Assembly: GCF_003612125.1 (NCBI RefSeq)
Contig: NZ_RAWI01000009.1
Span: 1-60,567 of the forward strand
Direction: 5' to 3'
From: Corallococcus praedator
GTDB lineage: Bacteria > Myxococcota > Myxococcia > Myxococcales > Myxococcaceae
DNA: 60,567 bases
Shown here: positions 58,852 through 60,567 of the stretch, in pieces
How the letters are laid out: every line of letters begins with the position of its first letter
Position numbering within the stretch: position 1 is the stretch's first letter
Notes under the pieces: generated by a model
Told to the model about the DNA's origin: nothing
Seen by the model: only the letters and a program-made list of their open reading frames with translations
Database searches by the model: none
Position numbers and translations under genes: made by a program

Positions 58852-60015
58852 ATGCGCCTGTTTTCACTCCCGGTCCTGATGTTGTTGAGCGCCTGCACCG
58901 CCTCTCGCGTCGCGGTGCCCCCGCCCACCGGTGAAGAGGTGACGGTCTTCATCCACGGCTACCGGGGTTCGTTCCTCACCTCGACGGGCGCGGAGCGCGA
59001 GCGGGCCTGGGTGTCGGTGGGGGACGTGCTGTCGCGCGGGGAGCGCTCGCTGGCGCTGCCGTTTGCCGGCCAGCGGCCCGCGCCCCGCTTCGGCGCACTG
59101 GAGTCGGACGGGCCGGTGACGCGCTTCACGGTGCTGCCGTGGGTGGCGAAGTACGACGTCTACAAGGGCTTCCTGGAGTTCGGCCGCGACCGGCTGCCGG
59201 GCTTCGTGGTCTTCGACTACGACTGGCGCCAGGACAACCGCGAGACGGCGAAGCGGCTGTGCGCGCTGTTGGACCAGTTGGCGGAGGCGCGCGGGGGCAA
59301 GGTGAAGGTGAACCTCGTGGCGCACAGCATGGGGGGCCTCATCACCCTGCAGTGCCTGCGCTACGGGCTGGGCGACGACACGGGTGAGCCCACGTGGGCG
59401 GGCGCGCGGCACGTGAAGCGGGTGGTGTTCCTGGGCACGCCCTTCCGTGGGGCGCCGGGCATGTTCGACGACTTCACGCTGGGCACGCAGGTGGGGCGCA
59501 ACCACGCGCTGCTGTCACCCGAGGCGCTGTTCACCTTCGCGTCCGCGTTCCAGTTGCTCCCCGCTGAGAGCGACTTCTTCGCGGACGCGAGCGGTCAGCC
59601 GGTGGCCTTCGACGCGTACTCGCCCGAGGCGTGGATCCAGGGCGGGTGGGGCGTGTTCCAGGATGGGGGCCTGCGCACGGACCCCGCGTACCGCGAGCAA
59701 TTGGAGCGCATGCTGGAGGCGCGCGCGAGCCTGGCCCGGTCGCTCTCCGACCGGGAGGGACCGCCGCCGCCGTTCCGGACGCTGGCGGTGGTGGGCGTGG
59801 GGCAGCAGCTGATCAAATCCTTCCGGGTCATCGACGGGAAGCCCACGTTCGAGGACCCCATCGTCGCTGCGGGCGACGGCTCCGTGCTGATGTCCCGCGC
59901 GCTGCCTCCGGCGCCCCTGCACGTGGACCGGCTGGAGACGAAGGCCGACCACGTGGGGATGGTGGGCGACGAAGAGGTGCAGGAGGCCGTCGCGCGGTTC
60001 CTCACCGGCGACTGA
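58852..60015 (+). CDS. Lipase/acyltransferase-like alpha/beta-hydrolase lipoprotein
   Basis: The protein has 387 residues. MRLFSLPVLMLLSAC is a lipoprotein signal (lipobox LSAC, Cys15). The hydrolase core has EVTVFIHGYRGS (oxyanion strand), NLVAHSMGGLITLQCLRYG (nucleophile elbow, Ser in HSMGG), VVFLGTPFRGAPGM, and a late GDGSVLMSRALP with ADHVGMVGD that would provide Asp and His. The pattern fits PGAP1/LCAT-like lipases acting on lipids or esters at the cell envelope. The start is ATG 58852; 11 upstream codons in frame are Arg-rich and not signal-like. It converges with the last gene, only 4 bp between stops. Confidence 0.85.
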   Translation: MRLFSLPVLMLLSACTASRVAVPPPTGEEVTVFIHGYRGSFLTSTGAERERAWVSVGDVLSRGERSLALPFAGQRPAPRFGALESDGPVTRFTVLPWVAKYDVYKGFLEFGRDRLPGFVVFDYDWRQDNRETAKRLCALLDQLAEARGGKVKVNLVAHSMGGLITLQCLRYGLGDDTGEPTWAGARHVKRVVFLGTPFRGAPGMFDDFTLGTQVGRNHALLSPEALFTFASAFQLLPAESDFFADASGQPVAFDAYSPEAWIQGGWGVFQDGGLRTDPAYREQLERMLEARASLARSLSDREGPPPPFRTLAVVGVGQQLIKSFRVIDGKPTFEDPIVAAGDGSVLMSRALPPAPLHVDRLETKADHVGMVGDEEVQEAVARFLTGD

Positions 60016-60019
60016 CGCT

Positions 60020-60567
60020 TCAGTCCCCGGCGACGGCGAGCTGCCAGTCGCCGTCCACGGTGATGCCGACGCGCAGGCCCAGGTAGCTCTTGTCCTTGCG
60101 CATCGCCTGGAGTTGGTCGTCGGGGTAGAGGCCCTTGAGCGCGCGCCAGTCCGCGTCGGTGGCGCCCTCGCGGAACGCGGTGGGCCAGTAGATGAGGTTG
60201 CCCTCCTGGTAGGAGGGCAGGTTGAGGACCTGGACCAGCCGGGACAGCACGGGCTGCGGCGCTTCCGCCCACTCCTCCTGGATGCGCCACGTGGTGGCCA
60301 TGTCCTGGTCGGGGTCATAGGAGAAGCGCACGGCCTTGCCCTTCTCGTCGCCCAGCGTCTGGAGCGCCGCGTAGTCGCAGGCCACCGCCGCCGCGATGAT
60401 GCGCTCGCGCATGGACGCCGCCGCGGGAGGCAGGGGCTTCGCGGTCGGCTTCGGCACGGCGCTCAGGCCGCGCGCGGAACACGTGGCGGCGGCCGCCGTC
60501 GTCCCGGCATCCGTGGAGGCCGTGGCGCCCGCGTCGCTCAAGGCTCCGGTGGCGGGGGCTTCCGTGG
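60020..60567 (-). CDS. Hypothetical protein, 5' end outside window
   Basis: The frame is open to the right edge, so the start is not visible; TTG 60541 is only an internal candidate. At least 182 residues are seen. The first part is an Ala/Thr/Pro/Ser-rich linker (TEAPATGALSDAGATASTDAG...), typical after a lipoprotein or signal anchor. A compact domain follows: MRERIIAAAVACDYAALQTLGDEKG, then WRIQEEWAEAPQPVLSRLVQVLNLP, and VGITVDGDWQLAVAGD at the end. I do not recognise the family. It may be an envelope protein paired with the neighbouring lipase-like lipoprotein, but they are convergent. Confidence 0.75.
   Translation of the reverse strand, partial: TEAPATGALSDAGATASTDAGTTAAAATCSARGLSAVPKPTAKPLPPAAASMRERIIAAAVACDYAALQTLGDEKGKAVRFSYDPDQDMATTWRIQEEWAEAPQPVLSRLVQVLNLPSYQEGNLIYWPTAFREGATDADWRALKGLYPDDQLQAMRKDKSYLGLRVGITVDGDWQLAVAGD

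Overview
The window looks like chromosomal DNA from a myxobacterium, most likely the Corallococcus/Myxococcus group. The reasons are very high G+C with strongly G/C third positions, a large share of the sequence in nonribosomal peptide synthetases (NRPS), eukaryote-like Ser/Thr kinases next to a DUF2381-type secreted protein, and many small lipoproteins with no wider relatives. Genus is an inference; no rRNA or marker gene is present.

Left edge (1-6805): the 5' part of a lipopeptide-type NRPS (fatty-acyl-AMP ligase, carrier protein, C, A) runs leftwards out of the window. It is transcribed divergently from a CmlA-like di-iron beta-hydroxylase. Together they suggest an N-acylated peptide containing a beta-hydroxylated residue.

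Middle (6901-31226): a 44-bp copy of the 5' half of tRNA-Leu(UAA) at 6901 and the complete tRNA at 13760 bracket about 6.8 kb. That segment holds a GGDEF-like protein, a DUF2381 protein, a membrane-anchored Ser/Thr kinase, two related XRE regulators and a kinase that has lost its DFG aspartate. It may be the remains of an integrated element. To its right lie a lipoprotein with a nuclease-like C-terminus next to a possible immunity protein, divergent GT1 and GT2 glycosyltransferases, small lipoproteins and hypotheticals, a quinone-oxidoreductase-like enzyme, a SWIM-SNF2 helicase with an apparent frameshift, a di-haem oxidoreductase, and a HAD-UbiA / DprE1-like / DprE2-like operon resembling the mycobacterial decaprenyl-phosphoryl-arabinose pathway.

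Right (31255-57408): a single 26-kb gene encodes an 8,717-residue, eight-module NRPS (eight C-A-PCP modules, then a thioesterase, no epimerisation domain). Modules 5, 6 and 7 form a tandem repeat of exactly 3,135 bp and all carry the alanine pocket code DLFNNALTYK. By-eye codes predict X-Leu-(Val-like)-(Val-like)-Ala-Ala-Ala-(Val-like). The start is preceded by a long interrupted inverted repeat, and the end faces dprE2 across a strong hairpin.

Right edge (57776-60567): an MscS-type channel, a lipase-like lipoprotein and the C-terminal part of an unknown protein. The most notable systems are the octamodular NRPS with its Ala-module triplication, the acyl-starter NRPS with beta-hydroxylase, the DprE1/DprE2/UbiA operon, and the tRNA-bracketed signalling segment. 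Calls come from reading motifs by eye; no database search was possible.
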